DNA of 64,000 nt from the NCBI GenBank assembly GCA_033485155.1, contig JAWQJJ010000002.1:310001-374000 (forward strand). Direction: 5' to 3'. The translations under genes and the position numbers were made by a program. The notes beneath the pieces were generated by a model. It had not been told where the DNA came from, searched no databases, and saw nothing but the letters and a program-made list of their open reading frames with translations. The stretch is from Methanomassiliicoccus sp. Its GTDB lineage: Archaea; Thermoplasmatota; Thermoplasmata; Methanomassiliicoccales; Methanomassiliicoccaceae. Positions 1 to 8,285 of this stretch are shown here, one piece after another (position 1 is the first letter of the stretch; each line of letters opens with the position of its first letter).

Positions 1-314
1 TCCTTGAGCCAATCGTGCTTCTTCAGAGCCTCGCGGGTGTCCATCAGCTCGAACCCCTTTCCCAGGGTGGAGGAAGCGATCACCGAGTTGTCGAGGATGA
101 CGAAGCTGCCCTCCCGCCCCTGCTCCGAAGGGACGACCCCGGAGCGTAGGAGGGTGTCCTGCAGCTCGTCAGGAAGCTTCACCAGGCTGGATTCCAGAGG
201 TATATCGTTGGCGCCCTCCCTGAACTTACTGAGATCGAAATCCTCCCCGAAGCTGGCTTTCTTCTGCAGGGCGCTTTCCGCACGCTTCTTCAGTTCATCC
301 TTACTAGCCGACAT
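1..314 (-). CDS. sufB: SufB/SufD-family Fe-S cluster scaffold protein (N-terminus only)
   Basis: Reading from an ATG at 314 down to the window edge gives about 104 residues beginning MSASKDELKKRAESALQKKA. This acidic/basic helical N-terminus, followed by a segment with DLSKFREG and LPDELQDTL, resembles archaeal SufB/SufD proteins. The rest lies outside the window. The start overlaps the end of sufC by 25 bases, so the two are translated together. SufB/D proteins form the scaffold on which the SufC ATPase drives Fe-S cluster assembly. Whether this copy is closer to SufB or SufD cannot be decided from the N-terminus alone; the assignment rests mainly on the pairing with sufC. Confidence 0.8.
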   Translation of the reverse strand, partial: MSASKDELKKRAESALQKKASFGEDFDLSKFREGANDIPLESSLVKLPDELQDTLLRSGVVPSEQGREGSFVILDNSVIASSTLGKGFELMDTREALKKHDWLK

Positions 315-1039
315 TTGACACACTCCTCGTAGCCCTTCGCGCGGATTTCCCTCAACAGCTCCCTCGGATTGCCAGCGCAGGAGATGGTGCCGTTGCACAG
401 CACGTACCCGCGGTCTGCCTCCATGTAGTCTAAAATCTGCCCGGTGTGGGTGATGACCAGGGCGCTCTTGCCCTCACGCTCCCGCCTCCCGGCGCAGGTG
501 ATGCCGCCGGCGATCAGATCATGGATCATCTTACCGACCTTCTCGATGCTCTCCAGGTCGACTCCCGACTCCGGCTCGTCCAGGAGATACATGCAGGGAT
601 TCTGCGCTGCCAGCTGGAGCAGCTCGGAGCGCTTGATCTCGCCGCCGGAGAACCCCACGTTGACATCCCGGTCCAGGAACCTGTCCATCCCCAGGGTGCC
701 GGCCAGGGCGTTGGGGTCCACTTTCCCGTGACCGGTGACACGAAGCATGGTCTTCAGCTGCACTCCAACCAGGTTCGGGGGGCGCTGGGACATCAGCCCA
801 ATACCGAGCTTGGCCCGCTCGTGAATGGGCATGTCCGTGATGTCCTTACCGTCCAGGACTATCTGGCCGCTGACTACCTTGTAGTTGCCCAATCCCATGA
901 TGGTAGAGAGGAGGGTCGATTTGCCCGAGCCGTTGGGCCCGAACAGCACGCTGGTGGAGCCGGACATGACCGAGAGGTTTATGTCCTTCAGCACGCGGCG
1001 GTTGCCCACCTCGACAGTGAGGTTCTTGATCTCTAACAT
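290..1039 (-). CDS. sufC: SufC, Fe-S cluster assembly ABC ATPase
   Basis: This 249-residue cytosolic ATPase has Walker A GPNGSGKST (34-42), the signature SGGE (131-134), Walker B YLLDEPE (151-157) and an H-loop ITHTG near 197. The length is usual for SufC. It energises cluster assembly on the SufB/D partner encoded directly downstream, and the reading frames overlap by 25 bases. A GGAGG ribosome site lies a few bases upstream of the ATG. A TATA-like stretch (rc GTTATTATC) lies near 1066-1075. The segment CAGRREREG (about 182-190) between Walker B and the H-loop looks like a small charged insertion relative to bacterial SufC. Confidence 0.93.
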   Translation of the reverse strand: MLEIKNLTVEVGNRRVLKDINLSVMSGSTSVLFGPNGSGKSTLLSTIMGLGNYKVVSGQIVLDGKDITDMPIHERAKLGIGLMSQRPPNLVGVQLKTMLRVTGHGKVDPNALAGTLGMDRFLDRDVNVGFSGGEIKRSELLQLAAQNPCMYLLDEPESGVDLESIEKVGKMIHDLIAGGITCAGRREREGKSALVITHTGQILDYMEADRGYVLCNGTISCAGNPRELLREIRAKGYEECVKCRLVRMN

Positions 1040-1141
1040 GGTCCTCCCGCCCTTAGAACCAAATCGTTGATAATAACCCTTTCATAGCTTCGAACGGAAG
1101 AACCGAACCTCCTGGAGGCTAAATAGCCGTCTTAACAGTGT

Positions 1142-2263
1142 TCAATCCGTCGCCCTCCACCATCGCAGCCTCTGGCGTCCCCCGCCCTTGGTCCGGACCC
1201 CGGAGACCTTCGTGCCGTACGGGAACAGGTCGATGATGAATAATATGGCCACGCTGACGACGATGGCCCCCACGTACATCAGGAGGTAGAATCCTACGTC
1301 GGAGGCGAACAGGCCGACGGCCCACAGGCGGTTCACCACGATCGCGAGCGCTAGGATATGCACCATATAGATCCCGAACGAGTATCGTCCCAGGACCTCG
1401 AAGAGCGAAGAGATCATCCCTTGCCTGGAGGCCAGCACGGCCGAGGCCCGGTATACCAGGGAGGAAGCGAGGATGGCGTACGGTACGACGACCATGGCCC
1501 ACAAGAAGGACCCTTTTCCCATGAGCCCCATGCCTATGGGCATGGCCAGGACGATGACGGCCATAGGCAGGCGGCCGATCCCGTTGATGCTCCGGAGGCC
1601 GGTCCCGGGGGTGCGAGCGAGGTACATGCCCAGGGCGAAGAACAGGAGGTATCCCGGGAACAGCAGCTCGGCCAGTCGGCCTCCGGCGTTGTCGGTGGGC
1701 AGGGAGAGGGCGTTGACCGAGTCGGTGGTGGCACCGAGCAGGACAGCCCACCACGCCACGTACAATATGCCGGCGTACACCGGCAGCTTCCAGGCCTTGC
1801 GGGCGACGATCAGTCGATCCAGCCAAATCGAAAGGAAGGGGAACAGGAGGTACATCTGGATCATCGCCCCGAGAAACCAGAAGACCCCAGTGGTGTCGAA
1901 CAGTAGGTAGGACCATGCCGCCTGGAACAGGTCGGTCTGACCCATGATAAGGTAGTTGTAGAGCAGGTAGACGGTGGAGAAGAAGATGTATGGGGGCACT
2001 ACCGTCAACAGGCGGCGGCGGTAGAAGGTGCCTCGATCCTTGGGCTCCAGAGGCCGAAGTGCCAGGATATAGCCGGAGATGATGAAGAAGAGGGGAACGG
2101 CAAAGTCGCTCAGGTGAGCAATGTACTCGGCGGCCGGGGGGATCATGCTCTGTCCGGTGATGGCTTCAGAATAGCTGACGGCGTGGATGGCCACCACGCC
2201 CAGTATGGCGAACGCCCGCATGTAATTTAATTCCTTAATCCACCCTTTGCCCGGATCGGCCAT
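1142..2263 (-). CDS. Acyltransferase-3 family membrane protein
   Basis: The 373-residue protein is almost entirely membrane-embedded, with about ten hydrophobic segments. It opens with the family hallmark of an Arg in the first helix followed by a His about ten residues later (MRAFAILGVVAIHAVSYSE), typical of the OafA/YrhL/WecH acyltransferase-3 family, which O-acylate surface glycans or lipids. The target cannot be told from sequence. The ATG sits about 30 bases after a TATA-like element (2291-2302) with no ribosome site, so the mRNA may be leaderless. The gene stands alone and is divergent from the YdjM-like gene at 2347. Confidence 0.85.
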   Translation of the reverse strand: MADPGKGWIKELNYMRAFAILGVVAIHAVSYSEAITGQSMIPPAAEYIAHLSDFAVPLFFIISGYILALRPLEPKDRGTFYRRRLLTVVPPYIFFSTVYLLYNYLIMGQTDLFQAAWSYLLFDTTGVFWFLGAMIQMYLLFPFLSIWLDRLIVARKAWKLPVYAGILYVAWWAVLLGATTDSVNALSLPTDNAGGRLAELLFPGYLLFFALGMYLARTPGTGLRSINGIGRLPMAVIVLAMPIGMGLMGKGSFLWAMVVVPYAILASSLVYRASAVLASRQGMISSLFEVLGRYSFGIYMVHILALAIVVNRLWAVGLFASDVGFYLLMYVGAIVVSVAILFIIDLFPYGTKVSGVRTKGGGRQRLRWWRATD

Positions 2264-2290
2264 AGCTCGTCAGATAGGTTTCGGTCAAGG

Positions 2291-2302
2291 TAGAATATAA
2301 AA
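2291..2302. promoter_or_regulatory. Shared AT-rich promoter core of divergent genes
   Basis: The only AT-rich block in the 83-base gap between the acyltransferase (minus) and the YdjM-like gene (plus) reads ATATAAAAATT on plus and AATTTTTATAT on minus. It can serve as a TATA box in both directions. Spacing of about 25-30 bases puts a minus-strand start close to the ATG at 2263. This is inference from spacing only. Confidence 0.4.
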
Positions 2303-2346
2303 ATTGGCGTGGTCAATTATTTTTAGGACGACCATCATGCACGGCC

Positions 2347-3075
2347 GTGCTCGTCTTCTGTCATCTGCTCATCGGCACGATGCTGGGCCTGCTCCTATAT
2401 CGCTCTATGGGCGACAGGAGGGTGGTCCTGGCGGCCGCGTTGGGCGCCATACTGCCTGACATCATCGACAAGCCCCTCGGTCATCTCCTACTGCAGAGCA
2501 CTCTCGATTCCGGACGCATCTTTGCCCACTCCCTCCTGTTCCTGGGGATGATCACTCTGGTCGGGGTGGTGGCCTGGAGGTCCAAGTTGACTCCTCTGGT
2601 CCTCGTCCTGGCCGTGGGGGTCGCCAGCCATCTGGTGCTGGACACCATGTGGGACAATCCGGTCACCTTGCTGTGGCCCGCGCTCGGCCCATTCCAACCG
2701 TACCACTATCCAGGCTACTTCGAGAACTCATTCGTCACCGAGATCACCTCCCCCCTGGAATGGCTCTTCGGGGCATCGTTCCTCATCATCATCACCGCAC
2801 TGTACCACGACAAGCTTGGCTCCTGGGAGGGTCTGGTGGAGCGCGTGCGGGCCATCCGCCTGCCCCTGTTCGCCCTGCTGGCGGTAGTAGGAGGGCTCAG
2901 TATCGTGGCGCTGCTATTTTCTCCCGTGGACGCCGTGGACCTCCCGCCCAAGTTAATGGCGGGGGCCTGTGCCATCGTGGGCGGCGGGTTTCTCTTCATC
3001 AGGGAGAAACGGGGGGAGCTGTTGGAGGCGCCGGAGGAAGGGAGCGATAGGGCGTCCCCCTCCGGGTCGCGGTGA
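2347..3075 (+). CDS. YdjM/DUF457-like membrane-bound metal-dependent hydrolase
   Basis: The 242-residue protein has about five membrane helices. Its N-terminal pattern is CHLLIGTMLG, then LGAILPDIIDKPLG, FAHSLLFLG and VASHLVLDTMWDNP. These regularly placed His and Asp residues are the conserved metal-ligand pattern of the YdjM (DUF457) family of integral membrane hydrolases. The physiological substrate of the family is unsettled. The GTG at 2347 is the only start in frame near the N-terminus. An ATG at 2337 is in another frame. The last 30 residues form a charged cytosolic tail. Confidence 0.75.
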   Translation: MLVFCHLLIGTMLGLLLYRSMGDRRVVLAAALGAILPDIIDKPLGHLLLQSTLDSGRIFAHSLLFLGMITLVGVVAWRSKLTPLVLVLAVGVASHLVLDTMWDNPVTLLWPALGPFQPYHYPGYFENSFVTEITSPLEWLFGASFLIIITALYHDKLGSWEGLVERVRAIRLPLFALLAVVGGLSIVALLFSPVDAVDLPPKLMAGACAIVGGGFLFIREKRGELLEAPEEGSDRASPSGSR

Positions 3076-3244
3076 TCGGTCGGTTCGAAGGTCGATCGCC
3101 ATGGAAAGCCACGGCTAGGGTATGTGTGAGCCTAAGAACAGGGCGCATCCTCCGAGGACGCGACGGGGTGCTGTTTCAGTAGGCCGGGTCGCCGGTGGCC
3201 TATGCCTCCGTCAAGCGGAAGGACCAAAGGTCGCGGGCCTTAGC
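3076..3244. other. Intergenic stretch with one hairpin
   Basis: No coding frame with a ribosome site is seen between the YdjM-like gene and the small membrane gene. Around 3143-3161 the minus strand can fold into a seven-pair hairpin (CGCGTCC, loop TCGGA, GGATGCG, one G-U pair). It lies downstream of the minus-strand gene at 3245 and could be its transcript end. Nothing else is recognised here. Confidence 0.3.
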
Positions 3245-3406
3245 TTAGTCTGATGGGGGAAGGAGGACAAATTCCACGAACCTTCGTGGCTCGGGATCGT
3301 CGTAGAGCCTGCCGATAACGACGCTGACGATGAACAGAGGGATCGCCAACAGGACGGCAGCCACTCCCAACAGGGATAAGCTCTGCAATGCGGTCGGTAA
3401 CTTCAT
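3245..3406 (-). CDS. Small single-pass membrane protein (53 aa)
   Basis: An ATG at 3406 opens a 53-codon frame ending TAA at 3245. The product starts MKLPTALQSLSLLGVAAVLL, continues with a hydrophobic helix to about residue 32 (AIPLFIVSVVIG), and ends in a charged tail (RLYDDPEPRRFVEFVLLPPSD). A strong ribosome site, CCAGGAGGT, lies five bases upstream. The start overlaps the MFS gene stop in an ATGA arrangement, so the two are almost certainly co-translated. I do not recognise a family. A partner or regulator of the transporter is the simplest guess. Short length explains why gene callers could skip it. Confidence 0.7.
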   Translation of the reverse strand: MKLPTALQSLSLLGVAAVLLAIPLFIVSVVIGRLYDDPEPRRFVEFVLLPPSD

Positions 3407-4851
3407 CAGTACCTCCTGGAGGACAGAGGGGAGTTGGGGGTCAGACCGTCCTCGGTCCGGCTCCGTCGATAGCGCGCGGCAGTGGCCTCGACCAGCCCGA
3501 CGGAAGCATCATAGATGCCCTTCCTGAGGTGGCTGGCGGAGCACCCCTTCCTTATCTCACAGAGGAGCTCCTTCACTACTACGCGCTCTTGCACTTCGCC
3601 GTCCTCCTTTATTAGGGTAAGCCTGTGCAAGGAGAAAAAACCTAGCATAGCGGCGGCGAGGAAGAAGTACTCCCAATTCGGAACGTACATGGCAATGATC
3701 CCGCCCAGGAGGGGAGCGATGCCCGTAGCCAGCGCTGCGAACAGCGAGGATGAGGCCAGGTAGGCGGTGGCCTCCCCGCTGGGGGCCAGCTTGAGGCTGA
3801 TGTTGCCGGAGACCAGGCCCACCCCAGAGGTGGCCATACCCATCATCACTTCCGCCACCACGACCAGCAGGACGATGATGGAGGTCGAGTGGAAGAGCAC
3901 CGTGGAGGCCCACAGCAGGAAGCACCCGATGAGGATGGGACCGGACACGCGCAGCACTGACTTGTTGGAGTAGCGGTCGGAGAGGTTGCCCCACATCTTG
4001 AAGAAGGCGAGGCTTGAGATTTGACCGATGACCGTGAACACCATTACCGACGAAGTGTCCATGCCCAGGCTGGTGAGCATGTACACGCTCAGGAACGGCA
4101 GCGCGAGGTTGATGGCGAAGCTCCAGGAGGTAAGGAACACTATCAGGTTCTTGAAGTTGGGGTCCTCGAAGGGCTTTCTGAGGAGGGTCCCAAACTTGGG
4201 CATATTCCCGGCGCTCGTCATTTCCGGCTCGGGAATGGTAGATATGCATAGCACGCCGATGAGGCCGACCACGAACCCGCCGATGAACAGGATGGAGTAT
4301 CCCTCGATGGCCATGGACGGGAAGGCGTTGCCCCACCAGGTGAGGAAGAAGCCCGCGAACAGACCCATCGGTATGCTGGAAGCGGTGGCCAGCAGCATGC
4401 GCTTGGAGAAGAACTTCCCCAGGTGGCGGGTTGGGAGAAGGTCGTGCATCCAGGAGTTCCAGCTGCACCCGCCGATGGAGCCGAGGATGGAGTTGGGCAC
4501 CAAAGCTACGAGCACCAGCGGGAGAGCGATCTCGAAGGGGACGACCATGGGGATGATGGCGATCACGAGCCAGAAGGCCCGGCTGAGGGCTGCGGCCGTG
4601 ATGGTTATGGATCGGCGGACGCGAACCCTCTCAATGAGGTAGATCGTTGGCAACTGGATGATGTTCGCAAGGGCGGGTATCATCGCCAACAACCCGATCA
4701 CCAGCTCAGAAGCTCCCAGAGAGAGGGCGAAGGCGGTGAGGAAGGTGCTGCTCGTCAACGTGGACATGACCGAGGTGGCCACTCCATCGTTGATGACGCC
4801 GCGGAAGCCTCTGCAGACCTCCGTCTCCGTAAGACTGTTCGTGCATCCCAT
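3406..4851 (-). CDS. MFS transporter
   Basis: The 481-residue protein has about 12 hydrophobic segments in two halves, with an amphipathic loop after helix 2 (YLIERVRVRRS) and a charged central loop (TIPEPEMTSAGNMPKFG). This fits the major facilitator superfamily. The substrate is unknown. After the last helix (around residue 410) there is an unusual 60-residue hydrophilic tail including KELLCEIRKGCSASHLRKG. Its stop overlaps the start of the 53-residue membrane gene at 3406. A TATA-like GGTTTATAACG (minus strand) lies near 4896-4908. It is preceded by no co-directional gene. Confidence 0.85.
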   Translation of the reverse strand: MGCTNSLTETEVCRGFRGVINDGVATSVMSTLTSSTFLTAFALSLGASELVIGLLAMIPALANIIQLPTIYLIERVRVRRSITITAAALSRAFWLVIAIIPMVVPFEIALPLVLVALVPNSILGSIGGCSWNSWMHDLLPTRHLGKFFSKRMLLATASSIPMGLFAGFFLTWWGNAFPSMAIEGYSILFIGGFVVGLIGVLCISTIPEPEMTSAGNMPKFGTLLRKPFEDPNFKNLIVFLTSWSFAINLALPFLSVYMLTSLGMDTSSVMVFTVIGQISSLAFFKMWGNLSDRYSNKSVLRVSGPILIGCFLLWASTVLFHSTSIIVLLVVVAEVMMGMATSGVGLVSGNISLKLAPSGEATAYLASSSLFAALATGIAPLLGGIIAMYVPNWEYFFLAAAMLGFFSLHRLTLIKEDGEVQERVVVKELLCEIRKGCSASHLRKGIYDASVGLVEATAARYRRSRTEDGLTPNSPLSSRRY

Positions 4852-5080
4852 CTGAAATCACTAGGACCGAAGTCCCATTCTACGCGACTAGAAGGACGTT
4901 ATAAACCGGTTAGCACGTGGTTATCATCATCGATACTACTAGGCGGGAAAGCATCCCCGAACGAGATGCAACTGGATGACTGGCCTTCCTGGGCAAGGGT
5001 CTCTCCTGCCGATCCCTTAGGGGCCCTCCGGAGAAGGGTGATTATCACCGGCGACGACATTCCTGCGGTGCAAAAGATTG

Positions 5081-6145
5081 ATGAAATCCGCCGGCGTTAG
5101 AGGCCTCGTGAGCCGGGAAGGAGCCAAGTCGAGGGCGCGGGGAAAGGTACTGATCATCGGCGGAGGGATCGCCGGGATGTCGGCCTCCTTGGCCCTTTCG
5201 TCCCTGGGTCATGAGGTATCCCTCGTGGAACGAAGCCCGTGCCTCGGGGGTCGGGCATCCAGACTCCATCTGCTCTTCCCGGATCGCCGTCCGTCCTGGC
5301 CGATCGTACATCAACTTGTCGATCGGGTCGAAGGGGACGGTGGCATAGGGACCTTCCTTTCCCGGGAGGTTACCTCCTGGGAGCCTCGGGAAGGGAAGCA
5401 CGCCGTCGAGCTGGACGACGGGCAGCGTATCGAGGCCGATGCGGTGGTGCTTGCCACTGGGCTGGAGTGCGTTCCTGCGGCGCTCGTGCCCGAGTTCGGG
5501 CACGGCCTCAAGAAAGGGGTCCTGACGACCATGGAGCTCGAGGAGCGCCTGGCTCTGGGCAAAGATCCGGCTGATGGGGAGCTGAGAGCAGCGGTCTTCG
5601 TGCAGTGCGTGGGGTCTCGGACCGAACGGCGGGGGGTCCCCTACTGCAGCGCCCTGTGCTGCGCCAGCTCCATCAAGAACGCCCTCGCTTTGAAGAAGGG
5701 GAACCCGGAAGCGGAGGTCACCGTCCTGTACATCGACATCCGCACCGCAGGGGTGGGGCAGGAGGCCCTATATCGGGAGGCCAGGCGGACCGGTGTGCGT
5801 TTTATCAGAGGCCAACCGTCGCTGGTGATGGAGAGGGATGGCCGCCTGGTGGTGTGCGGAGAGAACACCCTGCTCCGGGAACTTTACGAGATCCCTGCCG
5901 ACCTGGTCATCCTCGCCACCGGCGTCAGGCAGTCTGCCTCCAACCTCCTGATGATGGATGAGGTGGGGATTGCCCAGGGGGTCACTGGATTCCCCACGGC
6001 CGACGGTTCGCGCACCTCCGTGGCCGGCGTCTTCCTTGCCGGCTCGGCCAAGGGCCCGATGGATCTGCCGACGGCAGTGCAAGACGCCAAGGGTTGCGCG
6101 CTGGACGTCCACGCTTACCTGGGGCGCATGGCAGGTCAGGTCTGA
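5081..6145 (+). CDS. Stand-alone HdrA-like FAD oxidoreductase
   Basis: The product is about 354 residues. A Rossmann FAD site VLIIGGGIAGMSASLAL lies at about 23-39. It also has the HdrA-specific segments VQCVGSR, YCSALCCASSIKNAL and VLYIDIRTAGVGQEALY, and the late motif GVFLAGSAKGPMDLPTA. Full HdrA of heterodisulfide reductase is about 650 residues with an N-terminal and two C-terminal [4Fe-4S] modules; here those ferredoxin-like domains are absent. It could be a minimal electron-transfer flavoprotein. It converges on cfbB with a 10-base overlap of 3' ends. The ATG at 5081 follows a TTG at 5078; later GTG starts are possible. Confidence 0.78.
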   Translation: MKSAGVRGLVSREGAKSRARGKVLIIGGGIAGMSASLALSSLGHEVSLVERSPCLGGRASRLHLLFPDRRPSWPIVHQLVDRVEGDGGIGTFLSREVTSWEPREGKHAVELDDGQRIEADAVVLATGLECVPAALVPEFGHGLKKGVLTTMELEERLALGKDPADGELRAAVFVQCVGSRTERRGVPYCSALCCASSIKNALALKKGNPEAEVTVLYIDIRTAGVGQEALYREARRTGVRFIRGQPSLVMERDGRLVVCGENTLLRELYEIPADLVILATGVRQSASNLLMMDEVGIAQGVTGFPTADGSRTSVAGVFLAGSAKGPMDLPTAVQDAKGCALDVHAYLGRMAGQV

Positions 6146-7509
6146 AGGCCGCTTTCGGGCCGCTCACCGGCGGCTCGGACCAGGGAGGGCCCCCAGGAGA
6201 GGTTGGCCAGGGCATGCTGGTGCATATATGTGCCCATCGACCGCCTCACCATTATGCCATCCATGGCCCCGCCTATCCCGGTGCCCCTGAGAACAGCGAA
6301 GCCGTAGGGGCCTGGTGGCAGTGGCTCCAGGCGAGAGTAGTGGAACTCGTGCGCCCTGATCTCCATCCCAGGAAAGAGGAAGTTGTCCTCCGTTCCCTTG
6401 GCCCTCACATACGCCAGCCCCTGCCGGTCTCGGGTGAGGGTGGCCTGGGCATCGAAAATACCGGCCATGTCGTGCATCTCTCCGAAAGCGTTGATGGACC
6501 GGCACATCGCCATCATGCCTCCGCATTCCCCGTAGACCAATCCTCCCTCCGCGGATAGCTGCTTCGCCCCCTCGCGGAAGTCCGAGTTCGCCTCCAGGGC
6601 TGCGGCGTGGACCTCTGGATACCCACCCCCCATGTACAGGGCATCGCAGTCCGGGAGCCGCTCGCCGTCGGTCGGCCGAAAGGTCACCACCCTGGCCCCG
6701 GCTGCGGCCAGGGCCTCGATGTTCTCCTGGTAGTAGAAGCAGAATGAGCGGTCCCGGGGCACAGCAAAGGTGACCCCCCGGTCCTCCCGGACCTCGAACG
6801 GCGGTGTGGTCTCAGCTTCCAGATGAGGGGCGCTTCGCGCGATCTCCTCCAGTCGGTCGAGGTCGACGTCGGCGACCAGCTCCTCCAGCTGGGCCATGAG
6901 CTTTCCGGCATCCCCCGCCTCGTCCATCGTTATCAGGCCCAGGTGCCTCTCTGGCAGACGCTCCCGTTGCCGCTCGATGGTCCCCAGGACCTCCGTCCCC
7001 GTCAGCGACTCCACCGCCTCCACGGCCTTTTGGCGGTGGCGGTCCCCGCTGACGTTGTTAAGGATGACGCCCGCAATGTCGACCTCGGGGTCGAGCATCT
7101 TGAACCCCAGCACATGCGCCGCGGCGCTTTTGGCCAGGCTGCGGGCGTTGACCACGAGTACGACGGGGGCGCGGATGAACTTGGCGATCTCTGCAGTGGA
7201 TCCGGTATCGCCGGTGGCGGTCAGCCCGTCGTACAGGCCGCGGACGCCTTCGACCACGGCGAGGTCCGCGTCCTTGGATGACCATCCAAAAAGGTGGACC
7301 AACTTGTCGCGGTCCATGAAGAACGAGTCCAGGTTCCGGGACGGTCGGCCGGTGGCCGCGGCGTGGTACATCGGGTCGATGAAGTCCGGGCCGACCTTGT
7401 ATCCCTGGACCCGACGCCGGTGGGACAGGCGGGACATCAGGCCGGTGGCGATAACCGTCTTGCCGACCCCGCTGCCCGCTCCGGCGATGACCACGCGCGG
7501 CGGGGTCAT
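6136..7509 (-). CDS. cfbB: CfbB, Ni-sirohydrochlorin a,c-diamide synthase
   Basis: The 457-residue protein has the CobB/CbiA layout: an ATP site AGAGSGVGKT (9-18), the segment YKVGPDFIDPMYH, and a C-terminal class I glutamine amidotransferase with catalytic Cys in VYGECGGMMAM and His in HEFHYSRL. CfbB amidates the a and c acetate side chains of Ni-sirohydrochlorin using glutamine and ATP, the second step of F430 synthesis. The assignment over cobyrinate synthase rests on its position as last gene of cfbA-E-D-C-B and on a separate CbiA paralogue at 17835. It overlaps cfbC by four bases (ATGA). Confidence 0.92.
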   Translation of the reverse strand: MTPPRVVIAGAGSGVGKTVIATGLMSRLSHRRRVQGYKVGPDFIDPMYHAAATGRPSRNLDSFFMDRDKLVHLFGWSSKDADLAVVEGVRGLYDGLTATGDTGSTAEIAKFIRAPVVLVVNARSLAKSAAAHVLGFKMLDPEVDIAGVILNNVSGDRHRQKAVEAVESLTGTEVLGTIERQRERLPERHLGLITMDEAGDAGKLMAQLEELVADVDLDRLEEIARSAPHLEAETTPPFEVREDRGVTFAVPRDRSFCFYYQENIEALAAAGARVVTFRPTDGERLPDCDALYMGGGYPEVHAAALEANSDFREGAKQLSAEGGLVYGECGGMMAMCRSINAFGEMHDMAGIFDAQATLTRDRQGLAYVRAKGTEDNFLFPGMEIRAHEFHYSRLEPLPPGPYGFAVLRGTGIGGAMDGIMVRRSMGTYMHQHALANLSWGPSLVRAAGERPESGLQT

Positions 7510-8285
7510 CGGGTCTCCCGCAGCAGGACGCGGATGTCTTCCGGTTCCATGGGCGTCGGCACGGCCATGGCTCGGTTCTCTAGGATGGAGCGGCCCAGAT
7601 GTCGGTAAGCATCGGCCTGTGAATCGTTCGGGGCGCCCTCAATCACCGTCATCCCCCGATTCTCACAATCCCGGACCACCGCACTACGGGGGACGAACCC
7701 TATGAGCTGGGAGCCGATGCGGCGGGCGAACTCGGCGACCGCTGCCCTCTCGTTCTCCACCTCACGGGAGTTGCAGATGATGCCCCCCAGCGCCACGCCG
7801 AGGTTGGCGAGCCCTCGGGCGATGTTGTTGGCCGCATACAGCGCGAGGTACTCCCCGCTGGTGACGATGTACACCTCGTTGGCGTACTTCTCCCGGAGGG
7901 GAGCGGCGAAGCCGCCGCACACCACGTCCCCCGGAACGTCATAAATCAGGACGTCATCCTCCTCCCGGAAGTGGTCCCGCCCCAGCTTCTGGACGGCCAC
8001 AATGATCCCCCGGCCGGCACAGCCCACCCCCGCCAGGGGACCACCGGTCTCGACGCAGTTGATCCCTTTGAATCCCTGGAAGACGACTTCCTCGTCACCC
8101 ACCTTCATCTGCTCCAGGAAGGTCGGTATCTTCCGACCATGGAGCAGGGTCATGCTCCCGTCGGACTTGGGGTCGCAGCCGATATACCACGTCCGCAGCC
8201 CCGATTCCGCGAAGTAGGCGGCGAGGTTGGCGGACACCGTGGACTTGCCGATGCCCCCTTTACCATATATGGCCATCTGTCTCAT
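7506..8285 (-). CDS. cfbC: CfbC, NifH-like reductase of the F430 cyclase
   Basis: This 259-residue nitrogenase-iron-protein homologue has P-loop GKGGIGKST (8-16), the switch segment YDVPGDVVCGGF, and the two cysteines C89 (GVGCAGRG) and C123 (DVVCGG) that ligate a [4Fe-4S] cluster between the two subunits of the dimer. With CfbD it carries out the six-electron, ATP-driven reduction and gamma-lactam closure of Ni-sirohydrochlorin a,c-diamide to 15,17(3)-seco-F430-17(3)-acid. Both ends overlap their neighbours by four bases, so stoichiometric co-translation with cfbD and cfbB is likely. Confidence 0.95.
   Translation of the reverse strand: MRQMAIYGKGGIGKSTVSANLAAYFAESGLRTWYIGCDPKSDGSMTLLHGRKIPTFLEQMKVGDEEVVFQGFKGINCVETGGPLAGVGCAGRGIIVAVQKLGRDHFREEDDVLIYDVPGDVVCGGFAAPLREKYANEVYIVTSGEYLALYAANNIARGLANLGVALGGIICNSREVENERAAVAEFARRIGSQLIGFVPRSAVVRDCENRGMTVIEGAPNDSQADAYRHLGRSILENRAMAVPTPMEPEDIRVLLRETR

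Noticed and set aside
1119-1916. 265-residue minus-strand frame overlapping the acyltransferase
   Set aside because: Arg- and His-rich shadow frame of the real gene at 1142-2263.
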